A stretch of 64,000 bases of DNA from Platerodrilus igneus (taxonomy: Eukaryota > Arthropoda > Insecta > Coleoptera > Lycidae). The notes below the pieces were generated by a model, which was not told the DNA's origin, searched no databases, and was given only the letters and a program-made list of their open reading frames with translations. The number at the start of each line of letters is the position of its first letter. The first letter of the stretch is position 1. A program made the translations under genes and the position numbers. Location of the stretch: NCBI GenBank assembly GCA_036346225.1, contig JARFIW010001343.1:124001-188000 (forward strand). The letters run 5' to 3'. Shown one piece after another: positions 31,875-42,860 of the stretch.

Positions 31875-34613
31875 AGGTGCGTGAAGTAAGCAGCAACTTT
31901 TTTGAATTTTTAAAAAATATTTATGTCATAATTAGGCGCCATTTTGCGCCGCTAAAACTAAATTTTTGCACCGTCTTGGCAAACAAGTTATTAATAAAAT
32001 AAGATTTTTCCGGCCAAGTTCACAACGCCCAACTTTTTTTCAATGTTTAGAAAATCTTTATTCCATAATCTATAGCGCTAATTAGGCGAAATTTTGCGCC
32101 GTTGAAACCAAATTTTGCGCCCTCTAGTGTAACAAGTTATTCGAAAACCAACAATTTTTCTGAACTACTTAAAAGCGTGAAGTTGGCCGCGACTTTTTTG
32201 AATTTTGAAAAAATTCTTTTACCAAATTTAAGCGGAAATTAAGCACCATTTAGCGCCGTTAAAACGAAATTTTGCGCCCTTCTGTGTAACAAGTTATTTG
32301 AAAAAAACTATTTCTTCAAACTAGCCAAAATCGTGAAGTTAGCCGCGATTTTTTTAAATTTTGAAAAATTTTTGTATCAAATTTAAGCGGTAATTAGGCG
32401 TCATTTTGCACTGTTGAAATGAAATTTTGCGCCCTCCAGTGTAACAAGTTATTTGAAAAAAACTATTTCTCCAAACTACCCAAAATCGTGAAGTTGGCCG
32501 CGCCTTTTTTGAATTTTGAAAAAGTTTTGTACCAAAATTAAGCGGTAATTAGGCGCCATTCAAAAAAGTCGCGGCCAACTTCACGCTTTTAAGTAGTTCA
32601 GAAAAATAGTTGTTTTTTGAATAACTTGTTACACAGGAGGGCGCAAGATTTCGTTTTAACGGCGCAAAATGGCGCCTAATTACCGCCTAATTGTGGTTTA
32701 AATTTTTTTTCAAAATTCAAAAAAGTCGCGGCCAACTTCACGATTTTGGCTAGTTTGGAGAAATGGTTTTTTTTAAATAACTTGTTACACAGGAGGGCGC
32801 AAAATTTCGTTTCAACGGCGCAAAATGACGTCTAATTACCGCTTAATTGTGGTACAAAATTTTTTTAAAATTTAAAAAAGTCGCGGCCAACTTCACGATT
32901 TTGGCTAGTTTGGAGAAATAGTTTTTTTTAAATAGCTTCTTACACAGAATGGCGCGAAATTTTGTTTCAACGGCGCAAAATGGCGCCTAATTACTGCTTA
33001 ATTGTGGTACACAATTTCTTCAAAATTCAAAAAAATTGCGGCTAACTTCACGATTTTGGGTAGTTTGGAGAAATAGTTTTTTTCAAATAACTTGTTACAC
33101 AGGAGGGCGCAAAATTTCGTTTCAACGGCGCAAAATGGCCCCTAATTACCGCTTAATTGTGGTACAAAAATTTTTTCCAAATTCAAAAAAAGGTCGCGGC
33201 CAACTTCACGCTTTTGGCTAGTTTGGAGAAATAGTATTTTTTAAATAACTTCTTACACAGAAAGGCGCAAAATTTTGTTTTAACGGCGCAAACTGGTGCC
33301 TAATTACCCCTTAAATTTGGTACAAAAATTTTTTCGATATTCAAAAAAGTCGCGGCTAACTTCACGATTTTGGCTAGTTTGGAGAAATACTTTTTTTTTA
33401 TATAACTTCTTACACAGAAGGGCGTAAAATTCTGTTTTAACGGAGCAAAATGGCGCCTAATTAGCTCTTAAATTTGGTATACAATTTTTTTCAAAATTCA
33501 AAAAAGTCGCGGCCAACTTCACGATTTTGGGTAGTTTGTTGAAATAGTTTTTTTTTCAAATAACTTGTTACACAGGAGGACGCAAAATTTCGCTTCAACG
33601 GCGCAAAATGGCGCTTAATTACCGCTTAATTGTGGCACAAAAATTTTTTCAAAATTCAAAAAAGTCGCGGCCAACTTCACGATTTTGGCTAGTTTCGAGA
33701 AATAGTTTGTTTTTAAATAACTTCTTACACAGAAGGGCGCAAAATTTCGTTTTAAGGCGCAAAATGGTGCCTAATTACCGCTTAAATTTGGTACAAAATG
33801 TTTTTCAATATTCAAAAAAGTCGCGGCCAACTTCACGATTTTGGCTAATTTGGAGAAAAAGTTTTTTTTAAATAACTTTTTACACAGAAGGGCGCAAAAT
33901 TTTGTTTCAACGGCGCAAAATGGCGCCTAATTAACGCTTAAATTTGGTATACAATTTTTTTCAAAATTAAAAAAAGTCGCGGCCAACTTCACGATTTTGG
34001 GTAGTTTGGAGAAATAGTTTTTTCAAATAACTTGTTACACAGGAGTACGCAAAATTTCGTTTCAACGGCGCAAAATGGCGCTTAATTACCGCTTAATTGT
34101 AGCACAAAATTTTTTTCAAAATTCAAAAAGTCACGGCCAACTTCAGGATTTTGGCTAGTTTGGAGAAATAGCTTTTTTTTAATAACTTCTTACACAGAAG
34201 GGCGCAAAATTTTGTTTTCACGGCGCAAAATGGTGCCTAATTACCGCTTAAATTTGATACAAAAATTTTTTCAAAATTCAAAAAAGTCGCGGCCAACTTC
34301 ACGCTTTTAATTAGTTAAAAAAAAATTGTTGTTTTTCGAATAACTTGTTACACAGAAGGGCGCAAAATTTCGTTTCAACGGCGCAAAATGGCGCTTAATT
34401 GGCGCTAAATTATGGAATAAAAATTTTCTGAAAATTGAAAATAATTGCGGTTTCGTGAAATTGGCCGGAAAAATCTTATTTTATTAATAGCTTGTTTGCC
34501 AAGACGGAGCAAAATTTAGTTTTAGCGGCGCAAAATGGCGCCTTATTGGCGCCTAATTATGACATAAATATTTTTAAAAAATTCAAAAATGTTGCGGCTA
34601 ACTTTACGCACCT
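31875..34613. mobile_element. Foldback-like element FB-1 inserted in piggyBac
   Basis: The termini are inverted copies of GGTGCGTGAAGTTAGCCGC-type sequence (AGGTGCGTGAAGTAAGCAGC on the left; the right end inverted reads AGGTGCGTAAAGTTAGCCGC). The arms consist of tandem units of about 152-160 bp with GTCGCGGCCAACTTCACG, TTGTTACACAGGAGGGCGCA and GCGCAAAATGGCGCCTAATT. About 5 units lie in one orientation (31875-32558) and about 13 in the other (32560-34613), turning at about 32559 with essentially no loop. No transposase is encoded. Unlike FB-2, no target duplication is visible at the flanks. Confidence 0.8.
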
Positions 34614-34615
34614 TT

Positions 34616-36233
34616 TTAATTTCCTTACCATTTGAAGAAAATTGATATAAAACTCGTGATTTGACCCCAGATACATTCAGCATCATGTGAAATAATACCA
34701 TTGGCCAACGTCTTGTTCTACGAGATGTAGAGTAATTGGCACATTTTTGATCTAGTGAATCTACACCGGACTTAGTTGAATTATAAAATAGAATGATCTC
34801 AGGTTTTTTAGTTAAGGCATCTATTGATTTTTCATTATGCATACTAGATGTTAAAATAACTGCTTTCCTTTTTTTAGGAACATATGATACAATTGTATCA
34901 TTCGAAGTAAATCCAAAAACTGAAGTATCAACTTCACATTCTTTAGATGGCAGAAATTGAGGAGGTATAAATGTTTTATTTTTCTTCACAGTTTCTACAT
35001 ATGTCAATTTTCTCTTTCTAAGTTCTTCAGTTAATTCTAAGGAAGTGTACCAATTGTTTCCTGTTATATTTCTCTTAGTGCCTACTATGGGTTCCGTTAA
35101 ACGAAGTACAACATCAGTCGGTTTAGAAAATTTGGATTCGTTTTTCTTGATACTCTTTCCAGTATACACGTCACAATTGAACATATAGTGTGTTTTACAA
35201 TCCACCAAAATTTGTATTTTAATGCCATATCGCGCCGTTTATTAGGCATATACATTCTAAAAGCACATCGGCTTCTAAAAGGCGTAGGCATCTCATCGAG
35301 TGTCATGTATAGACCTGGTGAATAACAATTTTTTGAATTTTGAACAAATTCTTCGAAAATATCTGAAATAGCCGCTAATTTATTTTCTTTAACTCTTTCC
35401 TTCCTGGTATCTTCACTATCAAATCGAAGACAGCACAGTAAAAAACAAAATCGCGCCAGAGACATGGCACAACGAAATATATCTCTACCAATTCCGTTAG
35501 TTGCCCATAAAGACCGTAAATCTTCATGACCAGATTTGAAGAATCCTAATAAATAAAGAAGACCAATAAATGCCTTTATTTCAATCTTATCAGTAATATT
35601 AATAAATGAAGCAGAAAATTGAGATCTGCTGTTTTTGTGCCTTTTGAATTTACTATACATTACTTTAATCTTCTCGATTTTGGCGTTAGTCCAAACGACA
35701 ACTTCTGAAATCATTTTATCAGATATTAGCAGTCTCTAAGCTTCTAATGGAGATGAAGGAGGATTTTATCGGGCTGAACCTTTCAAGCCTGGCAAATCTG
35801 TTACTATATTCTTTGCTAAAGTTTTTCCTCTTACTGGTGTATCTTGTGCCCATTTTGTCCTGTCTTTTCCATACCACGCTTTACTGTTCTTTGTCGTTTT
35901 CACTCTTCCATCTTCTAATGACTTAGTATCTTCCTGTTCTTCATCGCTTTGATCAGAGGGATTCCATTCGACTTCACTGTCAGAATCATGATGACTATGT
36001 TCTTCAAAATCATTTTACTCCTGGTCACTTACATCGCCAGCATTTAATATATTTTCGCACGCTTCACGCCTATCTTCTGCTAAAGATACAACATCGTCGT
36101 TATCTGAACTGTCGTTATCAATGCTATCATCGAAGTCCTCCCAAAACTCGTCATTTTCAATAATTTGCCGTAGTTCCGCATCAGAAAGACCCCTTCTGTT
36201 TTCCATTAACCTTAAACAAATGTAACCGATCAT
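34616..36233 (-). pseudogene. piggyBac transposase, acidic N terminus and DDE domain
   Basis: From an ATG at 36233 the protein begins with an acidic segment (ENDEFWEDFDDSIDNDSSDN). A DDE_Tnp_1_7-type core follows, with LDEMPTPF (first catalytic aspartate, about 35297), a YMPNK block, NNWYTSLEL (about 35050) and GVDSLDQ (third aspartate, about 34760). The second catalytic position is asparagine where the family has DNW/DNF, a single G-to-A change. There is a stop at 36015, further stops near 35740-35780 and a frameshift at about 35210. The frame runs into FB-1 at about 34613. It would have cut and pasted the element at TTAA sites. Confidence 0.9.
34617..34625. other. Right junction of FB-1 with piggyBac coding sequence
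   Basis: The transposase reading frame leaves piggyBac sequence here and continues as translated foldback terminus, so the apparent C terminus of the long minus-strand frame (down to 34543) is foldback, not transposase. The flank differs from that at the left junction (GACATAT at about 31867-31873), so no direct repeat is seen. Confidence 0.6.
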
Positions 36234-36554
36234 AAGGACCTTTTAAATCATAAAATAGAGTATTTTACTTGTACGTTTGCACTCTAAATATGCAAAATCT
36301 AAAACATGATAATTTTCCACAACTACCAAAAATACTTACGCTTCTACTACAGACGGGTCGCTCAGACCCAAAATTACAATAATACGGTTAAAAAATCGCT
36401 TTACAGACAGGGTATATCACGTTACACATTCACAAACCAACTTATTTAGGAATACTAAAGGGCACGATGCATACAGACATGTGCAAAGTAAAATTCTACA
36501 TGTTTCAACAAGATGCTGGGTCTCAGAGACCCGTCGGTAGTACTTAAGGGTTAA

Positions 36555-36879
36555 ATACATGAATCTCTATTTATTAGGTCCTTTGTGAAATAGATACAAC
36601 ACGGGAGGTTTTGATGCAAATTTTTTCAAAGTCTTCAAAACTTTTGCAAAATGACTATCGATAGAAATGTACTAAAAATTATTGCAAAATTCGTCACGAT
36701 AAAAAACGCTACGCAATTTAGAAGAAAATACCTGTATAAATATCTGTAGAGGGTTTTTTTATACCTATATAGCCTATTTCTTTTTACTTAAATATTTTGA
36801 AATTTGTTTATAACAAAATAAAATATTGTTGTAAATTTTGTATCATAATCTTCAGCTCGTTTCTTGTTTTACAATGTCA
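36555..36879. other. Unassigned AT-rich spacer
   Basis: Sequence between the right TTAA of piggyBac and the 3' end of RTE-3. Nothing recognisable. Confidence 0.5.
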
Positions 36880-37570
36880 TCATTACTAGGTCATCAGTCC
36901 TGGAACTGGTTAGACGCGCACCTTCGTTGTTTCCTATTCTGAGCTAACCTACACGTTTCCCTGAAATTTCCACAGCCTGCATCTTTCACTATTTGCGTGC
37001 AGTAGTTTGATCTAGGTCTACCTTTACTTCTCTTTCTCCTATCTCTGCTTGTAATATATCCCGCACTATTCCCCAATTACCTTAGAACGTGTTCTGTCTT
37101 CCTATTTCTCCTTTTTTTTTCTACAGACATATTTGTTCCCCAGCTATTTCAGGTGCGTGAAGTTAGCCGCAACATTTTTGAATTTTTCAAAAATATTTAT
37201 GTCATAATTAGGCGCCATTTTGCGCCGCTAAAACTAAATTTTGCGCCGTCTTGGCAAAAAGTTACTAATAAAATAAGATTTTTCCGGTCAAGTTCACGAA
37301 GCCGCACTTTTTTCAATTTTCAGAAAATCTTTATTTAATTTAGCGCCAATTAGGCGCCATTTTGCGCCGTTGGAACGAAATTTTGCGCCCTCCTGTGTAA
37401 CAAGTTATTTGAAAAAAACTATTTTTTTGAACTACTTAAAAGCGTGAAGTTGGCCGCGACTTTTTTGAATTTTGAAAAAAATTTTGTACCAAAATTAAGC
37501 GGTAATTAGGCGCCATTTTGCGCCGTTGAAACAAAATTTTGCGCACTCCATGTAACAATTTATTTGAAGA

Positions 37571-38245
37571 AAACTTTCTCTGGCTATCTTAGACGCGTGT
37601 CTTCAATGTTGAAATTAACTTTCTTTACAATAAATTTCGTAGTTGAGAGATAATTGTATTATTTTAAAACGTTACATACAAGGTATGTGCTATAGAAGAT
37701 AGTATTGTAGTCTAAACAAATAAATACATTATAACCAGTGGCGTCTTGCATTTTGCTAAGTACACAAGATTTATTAAAGTATAATACAGAGTGGAGAATT
37801 AAATAAATAAAAGTGAAATACAATTCGCTGCTGACTTTCGCAAAATCTTTAAAATCGGCAATTAGGATTTTAGTCTTAAATAATAAAATACTTGTCTAAG
37901 CGTTTTTTAATAAACAATTCTTAAGCGTGTAGAATAGAAAATGAAAGTTGGTATGAAAATTTTATTTCCTGTTATTAACTTGAAACTTCACAAAAATATA
38001 TTATTAATCAAGTATTTAAATTATGTAAAACTACTCCTAACGAGAGGGTGTAATTCCATGGGAATACTTTCAAATATGATAAAAAATGATACGCAAATTA
38101 CGAATTCTTCATGCATGAAGAGGCGGACGACAGCTAATTTCTGGTAAAGGACATTGCTGGTGGCCAACTATATTATGTTTGCTTACTAGATGTGTCCGTT
38201 AGTTCTATAATTTGGTATAAATCAAGACATGAATGTATATACAGT
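37571..38245. other. Unique loop region of FB-2
   Basis: Non-repetitive AT-rich DNA enclosed by the two foldback arms and absent from FB-1. The longest frame (37941-38147, plus strand, 68 codons) has no recognisable motif. It could be captured host sequence or the remnant of the autonomous element's internal region. Confidence 0.5.
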
Positions 38246-38388
38246 TAGGAAAAAAAATTTTTTCAAATAACTTGTTACACAGGAGGGCGCAAAATTTCGT
38301 CTCAATGGCGCAAAATGGCGCCTAATTACCGCTTAATTGTGGTACAATTTTTTTTTCAAAATTCAAAAAAGTCGCGGTCAACTTCACG

Positions 38389-38637
38389 TGGGTTCGAATC
38401 CCGACACGGCCGACTGCTTGAAAAATGGCAGGTGAGCATTTTTCACAAAAATTACGCCCTCGTTCGGATGAGAGGTTAAATGGAGGTCCCGTGTGTGAGT
38501 GTTGTCACGCACGTTAAAGATCCCTACCTTGCCTGGAACGGCAAGGGTTCGGCAAAATTCTAAATTTCCAGGCAACAAAAAACTCGCCTCCTGGCCAATG
38601 TAGTACCTTCGGGTGGAGCATTGGAAATATAAATGCA
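38389..38637 (+). mobile_element. tRNA-derived SINE, copy 1 (5'-truncated)
   Basis: It starts at the B-box-like TGGGTTCGAATCCCGACACG, lacks the A box, and then follows the same body as the other copies: GCATTTTTCACAAAAATTAC, GGATGAGAGGTTAAATGGAG, CACGCACGTTAAAGATCCC and CTTCGGGTGGAGCATTGG. It lies in an FB-2 unit and is flanked by CGGTCAACTTCACG at 38375-38388 and 38638-38651. Confidence 0.85.
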
Positions 38638-38651
38638 CGGTCAACTTCACG

Positions 38652-38946
38652 AGGCGGCTTCGTGGTGTAGTGGTATGTGTGGGACTACTACGTCTTAGGT
38701 CCCGGGTTCGAATCCCGACACGGTCCGCTTGAAAAATGTTAGACGAGCATTTTTCACAAAAATACACCCTCGTTAGGATGAGAGGTAAAATGGAGGTCCC
38801 GTGTGTGTGTTGTTACGCACGTTAAAGATCCCTACCTTGATTGACAAAGCAAGGGTTCGGCAAAATTTCAAATTTTCCAGGTAAAAAAAACTCGCTTCCT
38901 GGCCAATGTAGTACCTTCGGGTGGAGCATTGGAAAATCACATGTAA
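38652..38946 (+). mobile_element. tRNA-derived SINE, copy 2 (full length)
   Basis: About 295 bp. The tRNA-like head has an A box (TGGTGTAGTGG at 38663-38673) and a B box (GGTTCGAATCC at 38705-38715), the internal RNA polymerase III promoter. A body shared with copies 1 and 3 follows. It is preceded by GGTCAACTTCACG (38639-38651) and followed by GGCCAACTTCACG (38947-38959), so the same target word bounds both SINEs. The head looks closest to a Gly-type tRNA, but that is only an impression. Confidence 0.9.
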
Positions 38947-40025
38947 GGCCAACTTCACGCTTTTAGGTAGTTCGGAAGAATAGTCTTTTTCAAATAATTT
39001 GTTACACAGGAGGGTGCAAAACTTCGTTCCAACGGCGCAAAATGGCGCTAAATTATGGAATAAAAATTTTCTGAAAATTGAAAAAAAGTGCGGCTTCGTG
39101 AACTTGGCCGGAAAAATCTTATTTTATAATAACTTTTTTGCCAAGACGGCGCAAAATTTCGTTTTAGCGACGCAAAATGGCGCCTAATTTGCGCCTAATT
39201 ATGACACAATATTTTTGAAAAGTTCAAAAATGTTGCGGCTAACTTCACGTACCAAGCTATTTTTAAATCCTCTTTGTTATTAACTTTGTCTATCCATTCT
39301 ATGATCATCATACATCTGAAGCACCACATTTCAAAAGGCTTAACCATTTTTTGTCTGCTTCTTCTTCTGTTCGTCCCTATTTCATAGTCACACAGTACTG
39401 TGCTCCATACATATGCTTTTAACAATTCTTTCCTTGTTTCTATGTTTGTTGTCTTCAAACATAGCAGCTGCTCTTTCTTGTTTGATACAGCTCGGTTCCC
39501 CTTTTATTGTTTTCTAAATATATACTCTATTTCCCCGATATTCAGTGGTATGTGTAGGTGGTTAAGCAACGTACGGCTACCAAGATCCCCCTATAATTAA
39601 CCGTTCGCCGAATTAATAGTTTTCCAATAAATCCTTTCGCACAATCAACATTAGTTGAGAACATTACAAAACCAACACCTGTAGTTGTTTATAATGATCA
39701 TCAGATTTAAGTGCAATTATTTTTTTCGTCATTAGGTTTTTTATCTTGGAACTGGTTGAACGCGTATTTCCATGGATTTCTATTCTATGCTAGCCTACAC
39801 ATTTTCCTGAAATTCCCACAAATTAGATACAACTCGATTCCCCTTCTATTGTGTTCTAAATATATACTCTATTTCACCGATGTTCAGTGGTATGTGAAGG
39901 AGGTTAAGCAACCTGCGACTACCAAGATCCCTCAACATTTAGACATTTGCCGAATTACTAGTTTTCCAATAAATCCTTTCGCACAATCACCATCAGTTGA
40001 GAATATTGCAAAACCAACATTATCA

Positions 40026-42600
40026 TCAGGTTCGAGTACAATTATTTGTTTCGTCTTGGCCCTGGTTGGACGCATACCTCCGTTGATTTCTATTCTGAGC
40101 TAACCTACCCAATTCCCTGAAATTCCCACAGCCTACATTTTTGACTATCTGCGTGTAATAGTCTAATCTAGGTCTACCTCTTTTTCCTGTCTCTGCTTTT
40201 AATATATTCTGCACAATTACCTAATGTGTTAGTATGTGACCTATCATCCTATCTCTTCTGTTTTTTACTGTTTTCCACATATTTCTTTCTGCCCCTACCA
40301 TTTCTATAACATCTTTGTTCTTAAATTTGTCTGTCCATAATATCTTCATCATACGTCTGTAGCACCACGCTTCAAAGGCTTTTATATTTTTTCTGTTCGC
40401 TTCTCTTATTGTTCAAGTTGCACAGCCGTACAGCGCTGTGCTCTACATATATGCTACAGGCAATCTTTTCTTTGTTTCTATGTTTGTTTCTATGTGCTAA
40501 TCTTAGCTTTATATCTTTTGCACTTTTTCCATTTTACATTATTTGGCTTCCTAGGTAACAGAAATCCTTAACCTCTTGTAAGTTCTCGTTTCCTATTTGT
40601 ATTCTGGTATTTTCACTCTTTTTACATACTAGTACGTTAGTTTTATTTTTGTTAACTTTTATATCGTACTTCTCTGTTAGAACTGTTTCCATTTTATTAA
40701 GAGCTGCTTCTAACTCTTTCTTGTCAGATGCTAATTCTGCTATTTCATCTGCAAATGTAAGCACATCAATTTTTTGTCCCTGCATAATAATTCCAAATGT
40801 CTCCTACATTTGACAGTATTCATTGCCTGTTCGATGTGCAAGTTAAAAATTAGTGGGGATAAAGCATATCCCTGTCTCGCCCCTTTACTAATATTTACTT
40901 CACTACGTTGCTGCTCTAATTTTATTACCGCTGTTTGCTCTTTGTATAAGCTATGAACTATCCGTCTATCCTTAAAACTCATTGCAATCTTTTTGAGTAT
41001 TTCGAACATTTCTTTCAATTTTTCATTGTCGAATGCTTTTTTAAGATCTACAAACCCTATATACACGCCTTCTCCTTTTTTCTATTGTATTATCCATTAT
41101 CACCCTCAGAGCTAAAATAGCCTTTCGTATTTTCTTGTTTCGACAAAACCCAAATTGACCTTCTCCTAGTATTTAATTAGCTCGTTTTTCCATTTGTCTT
41201 TGTACAATTCGAGTTAATATTTTTGATACGCGTGCTGTCAAACTTATTGTTCAAAAATTTTCACATCTATCAGCGCATCTCTTTTTTGGTATACCGACTA
41301 TGATGTTACTACTTTTCCAGCGGCTTTTAGAATTTCTGCTTGCATCTTATATTTTATATTTTTGCTATATGGTTTTAGGTCCATAAAATTTATTCTAATT
41401 AGTTTGTATGCTTCGTCTGTCGTTCCTATTTCCATCTTAGTTTGTACCCCTTTGCACTTTTCGTCAATCCATTGTTCTTTAGCTTTCCTGCATTTAAGAA
41501 TAATTTCCTATTGTACGGTTTTGTATCTCAGTTTTCCAGCTTCGTTTGGTCTGCTTTTGTATTTTCACCTTTCTTCTGTTAAATACAGAATATTCTCTGT
41601 TACCCATGGCTTCTTGCTTTTTCTTTTTGTTTATACCCCAGAATATCGCTAGTCGCCATGTTCTGTTTCTACTTCTTTGGTATCAGATCTTTACCACATG
41701 TCTTTCAGCAATTCACTTTACTTTTTTCAAATCTTTCGTGTATATCTTTATTTTTTAGTTACTCGAAATCAAAGTGCCTTTTTCCGTTCACTTTTTCAAA
41801 TTTTTAAATTTAATCCTTCATAACTACGATGTTGTGGTCAGTGTGTATATCTGCTTTTGGATAGCTTCTACAGTCCTTTACTTGATCCCTAAACCGTTGT
41901 CTAACAAAAATGTAATCTATTTGATATCTTCCTATATTCCCTGGCATCTTCCACGTGTATCGTTTTCTAGCATGATGTTGAAATAATGTGTTTGTGATCG
42001 TTAAATTGTTTTTGTCGCAAAATTCTACCAACCTATTTCCCTAGTCGTTTCTCGTGCCTAAACCAAATAATACTACCGCTCCTTTCCTACCCTCACCAAC
42101 CACTGCGTTAAAATCCCTTGTAATAATTAAATTTTTATGTCCTTTTACGTATCTTAGTATGCCTTCGATATCTCTGTAGATCGCTTCTACCTCTTCCTCA
42201 CTGTAGCTAGAGGTGGGCATGTATACTTGTATCATTACCATATTTACCGGTTTAGATTCTAACCTAGCCATGAGTACTCTTTCGTTCTTTTGTAGGTAGT
42301 TTTCTACACAGTGCTCAATCTTTTTTCTTATAACTATCCCCTTACCCGTATTTCCTTCCTATGATTCTGTATGTATTAGCCTAAAGTCTTGGCCACCGAA
42401 CTTCGCTAATACCTACTATGTCTAATGCTAACCCATCCATTTCAATTTTCAAGTACTCTAGCTTTCTAGCTTGCTTATTTTTTTCATGCTTCTGAAATTC
42501 CACGCCCGACTCACAGAATGTTCCCCAAGATCCGAATGGGGGATTATTTTAACTACGGAATTTTTTAGGCCAGAGGATGCCATCATCTTAAATAACAACC
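40026..42600 (-). pseudogene. RTE-3 endonuclease and reverse transcriptase, broken
   Basis: Minus-strand fragments show MIQVYMPTSSYSEEEVEAIY (about 42240-42180) and TNTLFQHHARKRYTWKMPG with YQIDYIFVRQRF (about 42010-41910) of the endonuclease. RT blocks are FVDLKKAFDNEK (about 41057-41020), GARQGYALSPLIFNLHIE (about 40885-40830) and the active site as FADE instead of FADD (about 40755-40744). The tail has RPRLDYYTQIVKNVGC (about 40180-40130). Many stops and frameshifts are present, and an active-site aspartate is replaced. Confidence 0.8.
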
Positions 42601-42860
42601 TAAGTACTCTGTGTACTTGGGAAGTTGCCTTTTACGTCGCAGTAGTGTGTCTTAGAATGCTAAACTAACCCCTATGGTTTCTGCCACTCTAAGTACCGAA
42701 AGAGCTGCTGCCCTCTGTCTTAGTCTGGTTCCTCACTAAAAACCCCACTAATTTGGTGAAACATGTATTTCGGTTCTATTGATCATTGGAGCTCACAAGT
42801 CATTCTATCCATTCTAGTAATCTAAACTTCTTCAAAGTGCAGCTCCATTCAGAACTGCTT

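Larger units (their letters stand above)
31616..36550 (-). mobile_element. piggyBac-type DNA transposon, non-functional
   Basis: The element starts CCCTTAAGTAATACCGAC at 31616, and its other end, read inverted from 36550, is CCCTTAAGTACTACCGAC (17 of 18 matching). TTAA flanks it on both sides (31612-31615 and 36551-36554), the target duplication that defines piggyBac. Subterminal inverted motifs (GGGTC...AGACCC) occur at 31648-31662, 36352-36368 and as GGGTCTCAGAGACCC near 36520-36535. It carries one minus-strand transposase gene, broken by frameshift, stops and insertion of foldback FB-1. Confidence 0.9.
37150..39254. mobile_element. Foldback-like element FB-2 inserted in RTE-3
   Basis: The insertion starts CAGGTGCGTGAAGTTAGCCG at 37150 and ends GCGGCTAACTTCACGTACCA at 39254, terminal inverted repeats of at least 20 bp. 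It is flanked by AGCTATTT at 37142-37149 and 39255-39262, an 8-bp target duplication; RTE-1 and RTE-2 show the uninterrupted site context. The left arm (37150-37570) and right arm (38250-39254) consist of the same roughly 155-bp units as FB-1. Between them lies about 680 bp of unique sequence. Two SINEs sit in the right arm. The 8-bp duplication and CAGG start would fit hAT-type transposition, but no transposase is present. Confidence 0.85.
36880..42860 (-). mobile_element. RTE-clade LINE, decayed copy (RTE-3), split by foldback FB-2
   Basis: The third RTE copy in the window, minus strand, with 3' end at about 36880 (TCATCATTACTAGGTCATCAG) and 5' end near 42860. It is interrupted at 37150-39254 by FB-2. 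It shares the three-block 3' region with the other copies (blocks at about 36890, 39726 and 40048) but is more diverged and carries deletions, notably about 41320-41345, where the segment coding for the RT fingers is reduced. No convincing target duplication was found at its ends. Confidence 0.8.

Noticed and set aside
33036..33871. Open frames in the foldback units (61 and 87 codons)
   Set aside because: They follow the roughly 155-bp unit and shift with each indel; the arms are non-coding repeats.
31855..34630. Target duplication for FB-1
   Set aside because: The bases outside the two ends (GACATAT left, TTTTAATT right) do not match; unlike FB-2 no duplication can be claimed.
38663..38726. 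Possible tRNA gene
   Set aside because: A and B boxes are present, but the sequence continues into a shared roughly 220-bp body found in two other copies; it is the head of a SINE.
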